DNA from: Portulaca oleracea
Lineage: Eukaryota > Streptophyta > Magnoliopsida > Caryophyllales > Portulacaceae
DNA: 64,000 nt
Reading direction: 5' to 3'
NCBI GenBank assembly: GCA_029582165.1
Contig: CM055872.1
Coordinates: 25,088,243 to 25,152,242 of the forward strand
Below the pieces are notes generated by a model that was given only the letters and a program-made list of their open reading frames with translations, searched no databases and had not been told where the DNA came from. Shown here one piece after another: positions 1-9,499 of this stretch. The position numbers and the translations under genes were made by a program. Positions within the stretch are counted from its first letter, which is position 1. Every line of letters begins with the position of its first letter.

Positions 1-250
1 TGAAATGACTACTTATATCACCAAGGTCCACCTTCTTTTATAGTAGCTCATCCGTTAGGAACTCCTTAGTTAAGCGTGTTTGGCTGGGGAAACTCTCAGG
101 ATGGGTGACCTCCTGGGAAGTTTTCCCAGGTAGCATGTGAGCGACGTTGAAGCATGCTCGAAAGACTCGTGGTAATTTATGGGGCCAGTCAGCGATCCTT
201 AAATCATTTATCTGTAATGTCCACGACCTAGGAGGGGCCGAGGCGTTACA
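1..250 (+). repeat. Cassandra 5' LTR (truncated by window start)
   Basis: Aligns with 429-679 and ends in GCGTTACA. The 5S-like segment runs at about 52-141 and is more decayed than the right copy. Confidence 0.85.
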
Positions 251-252
251 GA

Positions 253-267
253 TGGTATTAGAGCCAA
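253..267 (+). other. Cassandra primer-binding site (tRNA-Met)
   Basis: TGGTATTAGAGCC matches the complement of the initiator tRNA-Met 3' end with one change (TGGTATCAGAGC expected). It lies two bases after the LTR end. Confidence 0.85.
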
Positions 268-385
268 CCCGCGACCATGAACTGCGCTAGTGGACGGGAG
301 ATACATGGACAGTCACCTAGCGGGGAAAAGATTCTGGAGTGGATTGAGGCACATCGAGGACATTGTGCGCTTAAGTGGGGGTGAT

Positions 386-679
386 TGTAATTCCCCGGAT
401 ATATGGTTAAAGTGTGGCTTAAAGGGATTGAAATGACTACTTATATCCCCAAGGTGCATCTTCTTTTATGGTAGCTCATCCGTTAGGAAGTCCTCAGTTC
501 AGCGTGCTTGGCTGGGAGTAGTCTCAGGATGGGTGACCTCCTGGGAAGTTTTCCCAGGCAGCGTGTGAGCGAGGACGAAGCACGTTGGAAAGACTTATGG
601 TGATTTGTGGGGCTAATCAGCGATCCTTGAAGCAGTTATCGGTAATGTCTAGTGGCCCGGGAGGGACCGGAGCGTTACA
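386..679 (+). repeat. Cassandra 3' LTR with 5S rRNA-like internal promoter
   Basis: Starts TGTAA and ends TTACA (perfect 5-base terminal inverted repeat). The segment 480-570 resembles plant 5S rRNA: the A-box-like AGCGTGCTTGG lies near 501-511 and the GGATGGGTGACC element near 527-538. Pol III transcription from this internal promoter is known for the Cassandra family; activity of this copy is not shown. Confidence 0.88.
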
Positions 680-1121
680 AGAGGCTATTCAGATCCTGCT
701 AGCATATGCCTCTGCAACTCTCATGAAGTTGTATCAATTCGATGTCAAAAGTGCCTTTTTAAATGGACATCTCAAGGAAGAAGTCTATGTTGAGCAGCCT
801 CAAATATTTGAACAAATAGATCCAACCACTCATGTCTACAAGCTTCAAAAGGCCCTTTATGGGCTAAAGCAAGCCCCTAAAGCTTGGAATATGAAAGACT
901 AAGCACTTTCCTTTTGGAAAATGGTTTCACAAGAAGCCTCACAGACAAGAAGGTATTGTTCATCAAAATCTCAGGTAAGGATTCTGTTATAATTCAAGTT
1001 TCTGTTGATGACATTATTTTTGGCGCTACTGCCGAGTATCTAGTGAACGACTTCTTTGAGATGATGAGCAAGGAGTTTGAGATGAGTCTAGTGGGAGAAC
1101 TCAGCTTCTTCCTAGGCTTGC
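680..1121 (+). pseudogene. SIRE-like copia reverse transcriptase, N-terminal piece
   Basis: Reads as copia RT in two overlapping frames: DVKSAFLNGHL, then YGLKQAPKAW, then VSVDDIIF and FEMSLVGELSFFLGL. A frameshift lies near 885-900. The catalytic YVDD tyrosine is replaced by serine. The Cassandra element ends directly upstream, so Cassandra also inserted into this RT gene. The piece ends at 1117-1121 (CTTGC), the left TSD of Athila-A, and continues at 27371. Confidence 0.9.
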
Positions 1122-2696
1122 TGATAAGTTATTTTTAAATAGATATTTTTAGTACTTTTTAGGTAATTAACTTATATATTTTAGTCAATTTTCTAATATA
1201 ATTTAGTGTTTTTATAATGAATTCTGTAATATACTTCACTTGGTCGGAAATTGGTATGTTTTGCACATTTTAATAGAATTTCCATAAAAAGCAAACAAAT
1301 ACAGAAGAATATTGAAGAATGGAGAAGAAATTAAAAAGGAGAAGAAATTAAAGAAGGAAATTAAAGAAGAGGAATTAAAAAGAAGAATTAAAGAATAAAT
1401 GAGAAGAAAAGAGAATTTGAAGTAAAGGAAGAGAATAGAAAGAACGACCCAGATTGCCACGACCCAAGTCCAATTGAGGCGGAGAAACAAGGTGCAGCCA
1501 ACGTTTTGAAAACGCAGCCAGCGCCTTGTCCAGAAACTTCAGAAGCCCAGAAAGAGCAAAACGCAGCCAGCGTTTTGATAACGCAGCCAGCACTTTGATA
1601 ACGCATGCAACGTTTTTGAGGTGCAGCCAGCGCCCAGACACGGAAAAATTTCACTCTTGGGCAAAACGCAGCCTGCGTTTTGTGCCCTAATCGCGCGTTA
1701 TAAAAGGACTTATTCGCTGTTCAGTTGGAACAACTTTTAACTATTCAGAGTTTTATTTCCGTCGTTTACCATAGGTTTTCTCTGTATTTTTCCTCCCTTC
1801 GGGGAGCCGTTCTAGTAGATTAGGAACAAAAGAGGAGGAGAAGGTGATCGATTTGGGTGACACAAAGAGATCGAATTCAACGACTCGGATGTTCGGTTTA
1901 ATTTCTATTCTCTTTGTATTTTGTTATTCAGTTTTTGTTATCGCTTTCTTAGTTTTTATTATGAGTAGCTAAATTCCCTTTGTTTGGGGGATAAACTCGA
2001 TGTCTTTTGATTGAATTTGAATACAGTCTCGGTGTTAGGTTATCCTTTTATTCGTTTAATCTACGTATATTGTATGTCATGGTAATTTGACAACAGAACG
2101 ACAGTTTGAGTCTTTACCTGGTTTTAGATTCTCGACAACAGAACGACAGCTTGAGTCTTGAATTGGAATGCGTAGATTGAATAGGTTTAGAAAATAGTTA
2201 GACATAATGATTCTTGTCTAGGGTCAATTTATAATAAGTTCTTTATCTTTGATTGGATCAAATAGTTAAACATAATGTTTAGTTTAATCACTATAACTCA
2301 CCTAGGATCGAAAGATCGAAGTGATAAGGCCTAGAAAGAATATAGACCCCGAATTATCTTGTTACCTGCACCAGGATTGTTGATAATTTGATTGAGTGAC
2401 TAGAGTAGGCTCCCTTAAACTCTTTTAGTTATTTGGTTGAATCCTTTAATTTTCTGCTTCCTTAGTTAATTATCTAAGCCATTACTCACAACCCTTGGAT
2501 CGACCTAGCATCCTTTGCAGTGAACTAGTTTAGTGCGTAGTTGAACACAAGTCCCTGAGAGAGAACTATATTTTTATTACTACACAGACCCGTACACTTG
2601 CGGTACACAGACACCTATTAGTTTTAGGTCTGTCAAGTTTTTGGCGCCGTTGTCGGGGATCACCCGCCGGGGCCTTATCAATTTTAGTATGTGTCA
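1122..2696 (+). repeat. Athila-A 5' LTR (1575 bp)
   Basis: Matches 21858-27370 once the gypsy insert there is removed. It contains an array of AACGC…GCGTT palindromes at about 1487-1680. Near its 3' end (2642-2659) it holds a second, internal copy of a tRNA-Asp primer-binding site. Its end at GTGTCA is fixed by comparison with the right LTR, which ends at the TSD. Confidence 0.9.
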
Positions 2697-2702
2697 AGTT
2701 TT

Positions 2703-2720
2703 TGGCGTCGTTGGCGGGGA
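2703..2720 (+). other. Athila-A primer-binding site (tRNA-Asp-like)
   Basis: TGGCGTCGTTGGCGGGGA differs at two positions from the tRNA-Asp complement TGGCGCCGTTGCCGGGGA used by Athila elements. It lies six bases past the LTR end. Confidence 0.75.
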
Positions 2721-2836
2721 CTTGTTTCCCCAACTGCCATTAGACGAACACACTCTGGTTGACTAGGTTTTTATTGATTTTCTTTAAACCCTAAAATCAA
2801 ATAAAAATTAAAAAAAATTTAAATTCAAAAAAAAAT

Positions 2837-3244
2837 ATGGAATTGCTTTGTTTTCCTCAAGATAAACGTGGATTATTTTGGCAATTTTATGAGCGACTAA
2901 TTGCTGCTCCTGTTCCAGATGATATCACGTTACGAGAACCTGAAATTCTTGCTATTATCTTTGAAGGTGTGGATGCGGAAACACGCAATCTTTTGAATTA
3001 TTTGGGTTTTCGTGATAAACCTTTTAATAAAGCTATGAAATTACTTGGATTGCTTTCGGATGACACCTATAAATTTGAAACTTCTAATTCTCTATCTGAG
3101 TACCCTGATCCTTGTGCTTTTCATGCTAATTCCTAGATGCAATCTCGTAATTCAATTAATTGTACTTTATGTCGTTCTTCTGAGCATGATGATTCTGCTT
3201 GCCCTAGGGCTGCTAAATTTGCTGACTTGATGGACTTGTTCTAA
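2837..3244 (+). pseudogene. Athila-A gag remnant with CCHC zinc knuckle
   Basis: An ATG at 2837 opens a 99-residue frame (LFWQFYERLIAAP…FEGVDAETRNLLNYL) that resembles the C-terminal half of a Ty3/gypsy gag. A TAG at 3134-3136 ends it. Reading on in the same frame gives NCTLCRSSEHDDSACP, a CX2CX4HX4C zinc knuckle typical of nucleocapsid, and stops at 3242-3244. The single in-frame stop between gag body and zinc knuckle suggests one nonsense mutation. No protease follows. Confidence 0.65.
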
Positions 3245-4836
3245 TTCTTCCCATTTTAATGATGCAATATGTGATGATAGCAAGTCCCCATCTCCTTTAG
3301 AAGTCATTTTAGATGATTCTTCTTATCCTAGTTTACCTGAAGACACTACTGATGGTGTTTCTGATTTGCATGATAATTCTTTAACTTTTTCTCAGTCGAC
3401 AGGGTCTGAGGTGAGTGAAATTTCTGAGTTAGATACTAGGTTTGAGGATGATTATCATCATGAGTCAGTTGAAATTACTAATTATGAGGAACCAAGCGAG
3501 AAGTTGATAACGAATTAAAATTTTCAAACAAGGACCGTGATAATATTGTACTCCCTAATTCCAGTAAATTATTTCATGCTTCTATTCCTTTTTCACTACC
3601 TTCAGTTTCACTATAAATTAATAAGGAACCCATATCTGATGAAAAGACCTTTGATGTTCAAGTTAATATTTCTGATGAGGTTAATTCTTGTGAAACTAAC
3701 AGTATTATTGATGAATTGTCCTTAGGTAATTGCCCTTCCCTTGATCCATGTTGGATACACCTAGATGACATTCCTAGAAAATGCTTGTGGACCACGTATT
3801 ATGAATCTTTTGATTTTTCTAGAAAATTTGATTTATTACTAAGAACTATACTAATGTTTTATTTTATAAGTTTTCAGTTGATCTCTAACCTGCTAGCTTG
3901 CAAACCGCATGACGAGGAGTTTGACAAGCTTCTAAGGGCTTTGACGTCATCCGGAACAAAGACCCGGATCTTGACCTTCTTATTGAGTTTATTTTAATTA
4001 TTTTTAGAACTCTTAATTTCTCTTTAGTTTTCTTAATTTTCGATTTAAATTTGAGTGTTTGGTTATTTAAATTTTAAGAACCCTAATTTTATTAGTATTG
4101 TTTGTTGACTATAGGTGAAATAAAAGATTAAAGAGAAAAATGGCGGACAAGAAAAAACACCAATGTTGATGCCAGGCACAAAAACGCTGGCTGCGCCTCA
4201 AAAGTGCTGGCAGCGTCTTACACAGAAGGTCCGCAACTTTGCGAAATTAAAAACGCTAGCTGCGCCTCAAAACACTCCCAGCGCCCCCTCTTCTTCGGTC
4301 ATACCTTCGAATCTCCTTCATTTTTCCAAATTTTTAATCCCAAATTTTATTTCTTTCTTTTTATTTTAATCTTTTTATTTATTTTTCTTTTACTTCCCCG
4401 ACCCCTTTATTAACTATCTTTCTCCCAGACTTCAACCAGAATAATTTCTCAACCTGAAAATTTCCAAATTTCTTTTACCTGCAATCTCTACTCCTACCTG
4501 TGTTCAAGCAACTTTAAGTTACGATTCTTACTTATTTCTTCAACTTCATTATTACCTGCTAGTATTTGTGGTGTTTTGTTTTTTGCATATTTCATACTTG
4601 AATATGTTTCCCAATTCACCATGTTTATGCTCATAGTTTGGTGCACCTTGCTTGAGTAGTTTTTTATTCTAGTTGGTATATTTAGGTTGTTTAATTTGAA
4701 AAGTTGGTACCTTTGTCGTTTTCACACATGATTTAGAGTTGGATGTATTGAGTATCTGTTTTGGAAATATCTGAAATTTGTTATACCATGTTCTTGATTA
4801 GTTGAGTAATTAAGGTTGAAATCTTGAGCCTTACAT
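3245..4836 (+). other. Athila-A internal region, decayed or non-coding
   Basis: Holds only short, acidic, broken frames (for example SPLEVILDDSSYPSLPE near 3288) and no pol motif. Positions 4181-4285 carry the LTR palindrome family in reverse-complement form (AACGCTGGCTGCGCC and relatives). The right end is the GTTAG TSD of Copia-2. Confidence 0.6.
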
Positions 4837-4841
4837 GTTAG

Positions 4842-5038
4842 TGTTGGATATATTTCAAGAGTATAAGACAATTATATAGCCTAAAGAATAAAGTATATCA
4901 AGTATAAGGATCATATATAAGTGAAACAATAAGAATATGATCAACACGAGTGAAACAGGAAGCAACACGGGTCGTGTTGTCTTCCAGAGAGCAAGGAAAC
5001 AATTGTTTTATATACAGTTCACTCCCTTTCCTCCAACA
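4842..5038 (+). repeat. Copia-2 5' LTR, internally deleted (197 bp)
   Basis: Outer parts match the 688-bp 3' LTR with five visible mismatches. The middle is missing: AAACAATT joins directly to GTTTTATATA, with a 3-base ATT microhomology at the junction. The deletion is absent from the 3' LTR, so it happened after insertion. No recognisable tRNA primer-binding site is present in the 20 bases before the gag ATG. Confidence 0.9.
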
Positions 5039-5058
5039 ATCTTGAGAACTATTTAGTA

Positions 5059-7140
5059 ATGGCCTCGCTAGGTGATATGTCTAGCAACTTCCAAAAGCTA
5101 GAGCGCTTTGACGGAGTGGATTTCCGACGTTGGCAAAGCAAGATGCATTTCTTGCTAACGACTCTGAATGTGGCATATGTGCTTAACATTGAGATTTCTC
5201 CCAAGGTGAACCAAGAACCTTCGGCCGAGAAGGTGACAACCGAGGAGTCTCCAAAAGAGGATGCAATCGTCAAGATGTCCACGGGAGTTGAAAGCAACGA
5301 TCAAGTAAAGGGGTCCGTGGAAGATGCGGAGGCTACTCGGCAAAGGCTCAAGATGGAGAATGATGACTACATTTGTAGAGGATGCATTCTCAATGGGATG
5401 AGCGACACTCTCTTCGTTGTGTATCAACATGTGGAGACGGCAACGAAGCTTTGGGAGATGCTTGAAGCTAAGTACATGTCGGAAGATGCGTCAAGTAAGA
5501 ATTTTTTTGTTAGTCAATTCATGAAATTTAAGATGGATGATAATAGGAAAATTCTTGACCAATTCCATGAGATTCAACGTATTTTAAGTAACTTCAAGCA
5601 ACACAATTTGAACACGGATGAAACCATAATCGTATCCTCTATTATTGACAAGCTACCTTCTTCTTGGAATGAAACTAAAAGGACTCTCATGCACCGGAAA
5701 GAGGCTATGTCTCTTGAAGGTTTGGCTAACCATCTTCGGATTGAAGAGGAGTTACGCCTACAAGATGGTACCAAAGAGCAATCTAAGGTCCATATCGTGC
5801 AAGAGAATAAGGTAAACAAGAATAAGAACAAGAGCCACAACAAAACTATCAAGGGAATTCAAAAGCCTAAGCAAGTTTGTTGGGAATGTGGCAAACCGAG
5901 GCACACAAAGAGAGAGTGTTACCAATGGAAAAAGAAGCATGGTCTTTTGAACAAAGATACATCTAAGGGCAAGAGTAAGGAGAAGGAATCCAATTCCTTC
6001 GTCGCCATGATTAAGGATCATATTAACATGGTATCCATTGGTGGTAATGATTGGTACATAGACTCAGGAGCGTCAAGGCATGTTTGCATTGACAAGAGTT
6101 TATTCAAGACTCTCAAACCGGAAGATGATGGTGTGAAACTCTACATGGGCAATAACCATCCGGTCAAAGTTGAAGGCATTGGGCAAGTGGAACTTGTTTT
6201 CACTTCCGGTAAATCTTTGCTTTTAAATGATGTGTATTTAGCTCCGGAAGTATGTAAGAATCTTGTATCAGGTTATCTCCTTAGCAAGTTTGGTTTTATG
6301 CAAGTTTATGATGGAGATAATTATGTACTTTCCAAGGGTGGGACTTTTGTAGGGAAGGGATACGCTTATGGGGAGATGTTTAAATTGAATGCGAAAAGTA
6401 ATAAAGATGGCATGATTTCCGCTTATATGCATGTGTCTACTTTAAATAAGTCTTTTCTATGGCATGCTAGATTAGGACATGTGAACTTTTCAAAGTTGAA
6501 AGAAATGTCTAATCTTGATTTAATTCCTAAGCTGAATGATGACATAGAAAAGTGTAAGACATGCATGCTTAATAAAATCACCAAAAGTTCATTCTCAAGT
6601 GTAAAAAGAACTTCTAAATTGCTTGATTTAATTCATAGTGATTTAGGAGATTTTCATAGTACACCTTCAATAGGTGGTAAGAAGTATTATGTGACATTCA
6701 TTGATGACTATTCTAAATATTGTCAAGTTTATCTTTTGAGTTCTAAAGATGAAACACTTGAAAAGTTTAGAGTTTACAAAACTAGAAGTGAACTTCAATG
6801 TGAGACCTTAATTAAAACTTTAAGATCCGATAAGGGAGATGAATATTATGATCCAAAGTTTTTCCAAGAAACGAGCATTGTTCATGAGACAACCGCCCCG
6901 TATACACCACAACAAAATGGGGTTGCGGAAAGGAAAAATAGAACTTTAAAAGAAATGGTGAATTCTATGTTGTCTAACTCCGGTTTAAGTAATGGATTTT
7001 GGGGTGAAGCCATGTTAACGGCTTGTTATATTTTGAATAGAGTTCCATTCAAAGGGAATTCTAGTACCCATATGAGTTATGGAACAAAAGAAAGCCAAGT
7101 CTTAAGTATTTTAAGATTTGGGGTTGTAGGGCTATTGTAA
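5059..7140 (+). pseudogene. Copia-2 gag-protease-integrase open frame (693 aa)
   Basis: The ATG 20 bases after the LTR starts a copia gag of about 270 residues. A CCHC zinc knuckle lies at residues 274-287 (CWECGKPRHTKREC), with H in the third position as expected. The aspartic protease site DSGAS is near residue 335. The integrase zinc-binding part begins near residue 469 (HARLGHVNFSKL…CKTCML). The catalytic core has the first Asp near residue 528, FIDDYSK, and the Glu segment TPQQNGVAERKN near 617-628. The frame is lost near 7095 and ends with an artefactual tail at 7140. The product would process and integrate the element's cDNA in the nucleus. Unusually open for a broken element, so the insertion is young. 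Confidence 0.92.
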
Positions 7141-7558
7141 GAGTCCCGAAACCTAAGAAAAGAAAGTTAGGTGAAAGAGGAATTGCGTGCATCTTTATAG
7201 GCTATGCTCAAGATGGCAAAGCTTATAGGTTTTTGGTGGTTGAGCCAAATGAGTATATTTCGGTGAATACCGTAATGGAATCAATATATGCGATTTTTGA
7301 TGAGACTAGGTTCTCTTCAATTCCTATACTTAAAGAAATAACTCAAGATGTTGTTCCTCTAATTGAGCCTCAAGATGAAAATCATGAGGGTATATCCATA
7401 CAAGACGATCTTCCAACTCATGAGGTTATTCATGATGAAGAAGATGAAAGTATTGAGTTAAGAAGGAGTAAAAGATCAAGGAAACCAAAAGACTTTGGTT
7501 CATACTTCTATGTTTATTTAGTAGAAGGTTCAAGGGAGTCAGTTGAAAGTGAGACCCT
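7141..7558 (+). pseudogene. Copia-2 integrase C-terminal part and linker
   Basis: After the frameshift the integrase tail continues in another frame: VPKPKKRKLGERGIACIFIG, then AYRFLVVEPNEYISVNTVMES, then an acidic linker and ELRRSKRSRKPKDFG. This is the normal order between copia integrase and RT. A second frameshift near 7555 moves into the RT frame. Confidence 0.85.
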
Positions 7559-7875
7559 ATGTACAACATAGATAAGGATCCTAAAACTTTTAAAGAAGCT
7601 ATGCAATCTCATGATGCTTCTTTGTGGAAAGAAGCGGTACAAGATGAGATTGATTCGATCATGGAAAACAATGTTTGGATATTGGTTGACCTTCCTCCGG
7701 GAAGTAAACCAATTACCTCTAAGTGGATCTTTAAAAGGAAAAGGAAAGTAGATGGTACCGTTGAGAGGTATAAAGCTCGGTTGGTTGTAAGGGGCTTTAC
7801 TCAAAAGTATGGTATTGACTACTTTGATATATATGCACCGGTGGCTAGGATAGCTTCAATACGTGTATTGATAGT
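7559..7875 (+). pseudogene. Copia-2 reverse transcriptase, first piece
   Basis: Copia RT start: WKEAVQDEIDSIMENNVW, KWIFKRKRKVDGTVERYKAR, YAPVARIASIRVLI. The coding sequence stops at 7871-7875 (ATAGT), the left TSD of Athila-B, and resumes at 17289-17293 (ATAGC). Removing Athila-B restores the frame. Confidence 0.95.
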
Positions 7876-9499
7876 TGTAACGTGGTTTGTAAGACCTCGG
7901 TATTGTCATTCTCTCTCAGGGAGCTGGCGGCCTTGGTCAACGGAACTAGGTCAATGGTCGGGTCGAGATTGCTCAGGTAAGGATATCGGTTTGAAAAGGT
8001 CACAACGCAACAAAGAAATCTAACGTCGGTCAAGGAATGAAAATTGGGCTTCGGAGGCTTTTTGGGATGCAAACGGGGATAAGAAAATGGGTTTTGCAGC
8101 AAGGGAGTAACAAGAAGGGGAAATCAAATGGTAACTCCGTTAGAAAATACCCACCGGGCTTCCTCTTTCAAGGATAGTCCGGATTAACTTCCCGAAAGTC
8201 CATAGACAGACCTGGGGGAGTTAATGCAACGGAATTTCCTAGTTAGTTTCTATTCGCTTTCGCAAACTAGAATACTAACTATCCCAATTCCTACCTTCCA
8301 ACAAGCATTGGATGTATTCGGGATGCTTTCGCACCCAAATACATCCCACTTAAGGGAATGATAGGGTTGGGAAGTTGATTTCCTAACTAGATACTCACTA
8401 ATATTGCTAACCCAAACCTAATCACCCATTCACACCCTTAATTACCCCCTAACCCAAAGGGTTTCTAGCCACTAACCATGATAAAAACTAAGCTAACAAC
8501 ATCCTAACCAAACCGAAACATGATTTCTAACATCAAATAACCATAAACAAGCAAGAACAATGAAATAGCAAGCAAAGCAATTAAGAACAAGCAAAGTAAT
8601 TAACAAGGTAATTAATAAAAGAGTTAAGGGAAGAGAGTACTTATCAAAGTGCTGTAGATGAACAATAGAAAACAATAAAAGATAAGCCAACAATCTTTCA
8701 ATTGATTGAATCCCCAAATCTTCAATAATAAACACAAATCTCCAAAAACCGTAGATTAATCTTTCACTAATCACCCTCTAAAAGTCACTAATACAAAGCT
8801 CAAATAATGTCTAGGTCTCACCCCTAGATAAGTTGATTCTCCTCTAAGAATCGCAGCAAAAGAGCTATTTAAACACCCCAAAACAGTTTGCCAAAACGCA
8901 GAGTTTAAAGTCTGAAGAAACGCAAAACAACAGGGGGGTCGGGGGCGCGACCTCCCCCGTCGCGGGCGCGATGAGCGAAAAGCTTCGGGCAATTCTTCTC
9001 TTCGAGGCGTAGTGGCTACGGTGTCCAAAGACCGTGGGCACGGTCTTTCCCTGTTGTCCTGATCCCAGCACACACCTACCGTGGCTACGGTGGCATGACC
9101 GTGGCCACGGTCACTCTCGGCTCCGTTGCACTCTGGGCGTAGCGGGTGCTACGCCATTCGTGGCGAGGGCTACGCTCCGGCTTCCCTTCCCTTTGTTTTT
9201 CCTTTTTTTCGAAGCATGTAACGCTCGATCCGAAGGTCGTAGCATGCGTTACTTCACTAATTGGCACCAAAGGTCGGGAGTGTGGTCCCAGGACGACTCC
9301 GTCTCGGTTTCCGGTCCGGCTCGGCTCGGGAAATCGCCAAGAATGCTGTAAAAAGGCCCGTTTTGCTACGTTTTTTGGTGAACTCTCCAAAATATACAAA
9401 ATAACCAAAAATACATTAAAAGCTATGAAATTAAACTACGAAACAAGTTAAAAGCCTAAGGATTTAGGCGGTATTTAGACACCAAATCGGGTCTAAACA
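7876..9499 (-). repeat. Athila-B 3' LTR (1624 bp)
   Basis: Matches 15691-17288. Reads TGTAACG…CTAAACA on the plus strand. Contains three palindromes of the form ACCGTNNNNACGGT at 9030-9112. The following C-tract (9500 onward) is the complement of the polypurine tract TTAAGTGTGGGGGG. Confidence 0.95.

Larger units (their letters stand above)
1..679 (+). mobile_element. Cassandra TRIM retrotransposon carrying 5S rRNA-like LTRs (left LTR cut by window edge)
   Basis: Two copies of an LTR contain a 5S rRNA-derived segment, including the intermediate element and C-box text GGATGGGTGACCTCCTGGGA. Just inside the left copy is a tRNA-Met primer-binding site (TGGTATTAGAGCC). A purine tract ending AAGTGGGGGTGA lies just before the right copy. 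The internal part is only about 135 bases with no coding capacity, as expected for Cassandra, a TRIM family that carries 5S promoters in its LTRs and depends on other elements for its proteins. The right LTR begins TGTAA and ends TTACA; the left copy lacks about 43 bases because the window starts inside it. Confidence 0.9.

Noticed and set aside
1..12. Cassandra LTR starting exactly at base 1 (TGAAATG)
   Set aside because: The right LTR extends 43 bases further to a TGTAA end that is the inverse of the TTACA end and follows a purine tract; the left copy is simply cut by the window.
50..141. A 5S rRNA gene
   Set aside because: Only part of the 5S sequence is present, it is diverged, and it lies in both LTRs of a Cassandra element.
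9034..9408. Frames of about 100 residues in the Athila-B LTRs (also 16798-17221, 30357-30806)
   Set aside because: They fall within LTRs, are not the same between the two copies, and match no family.
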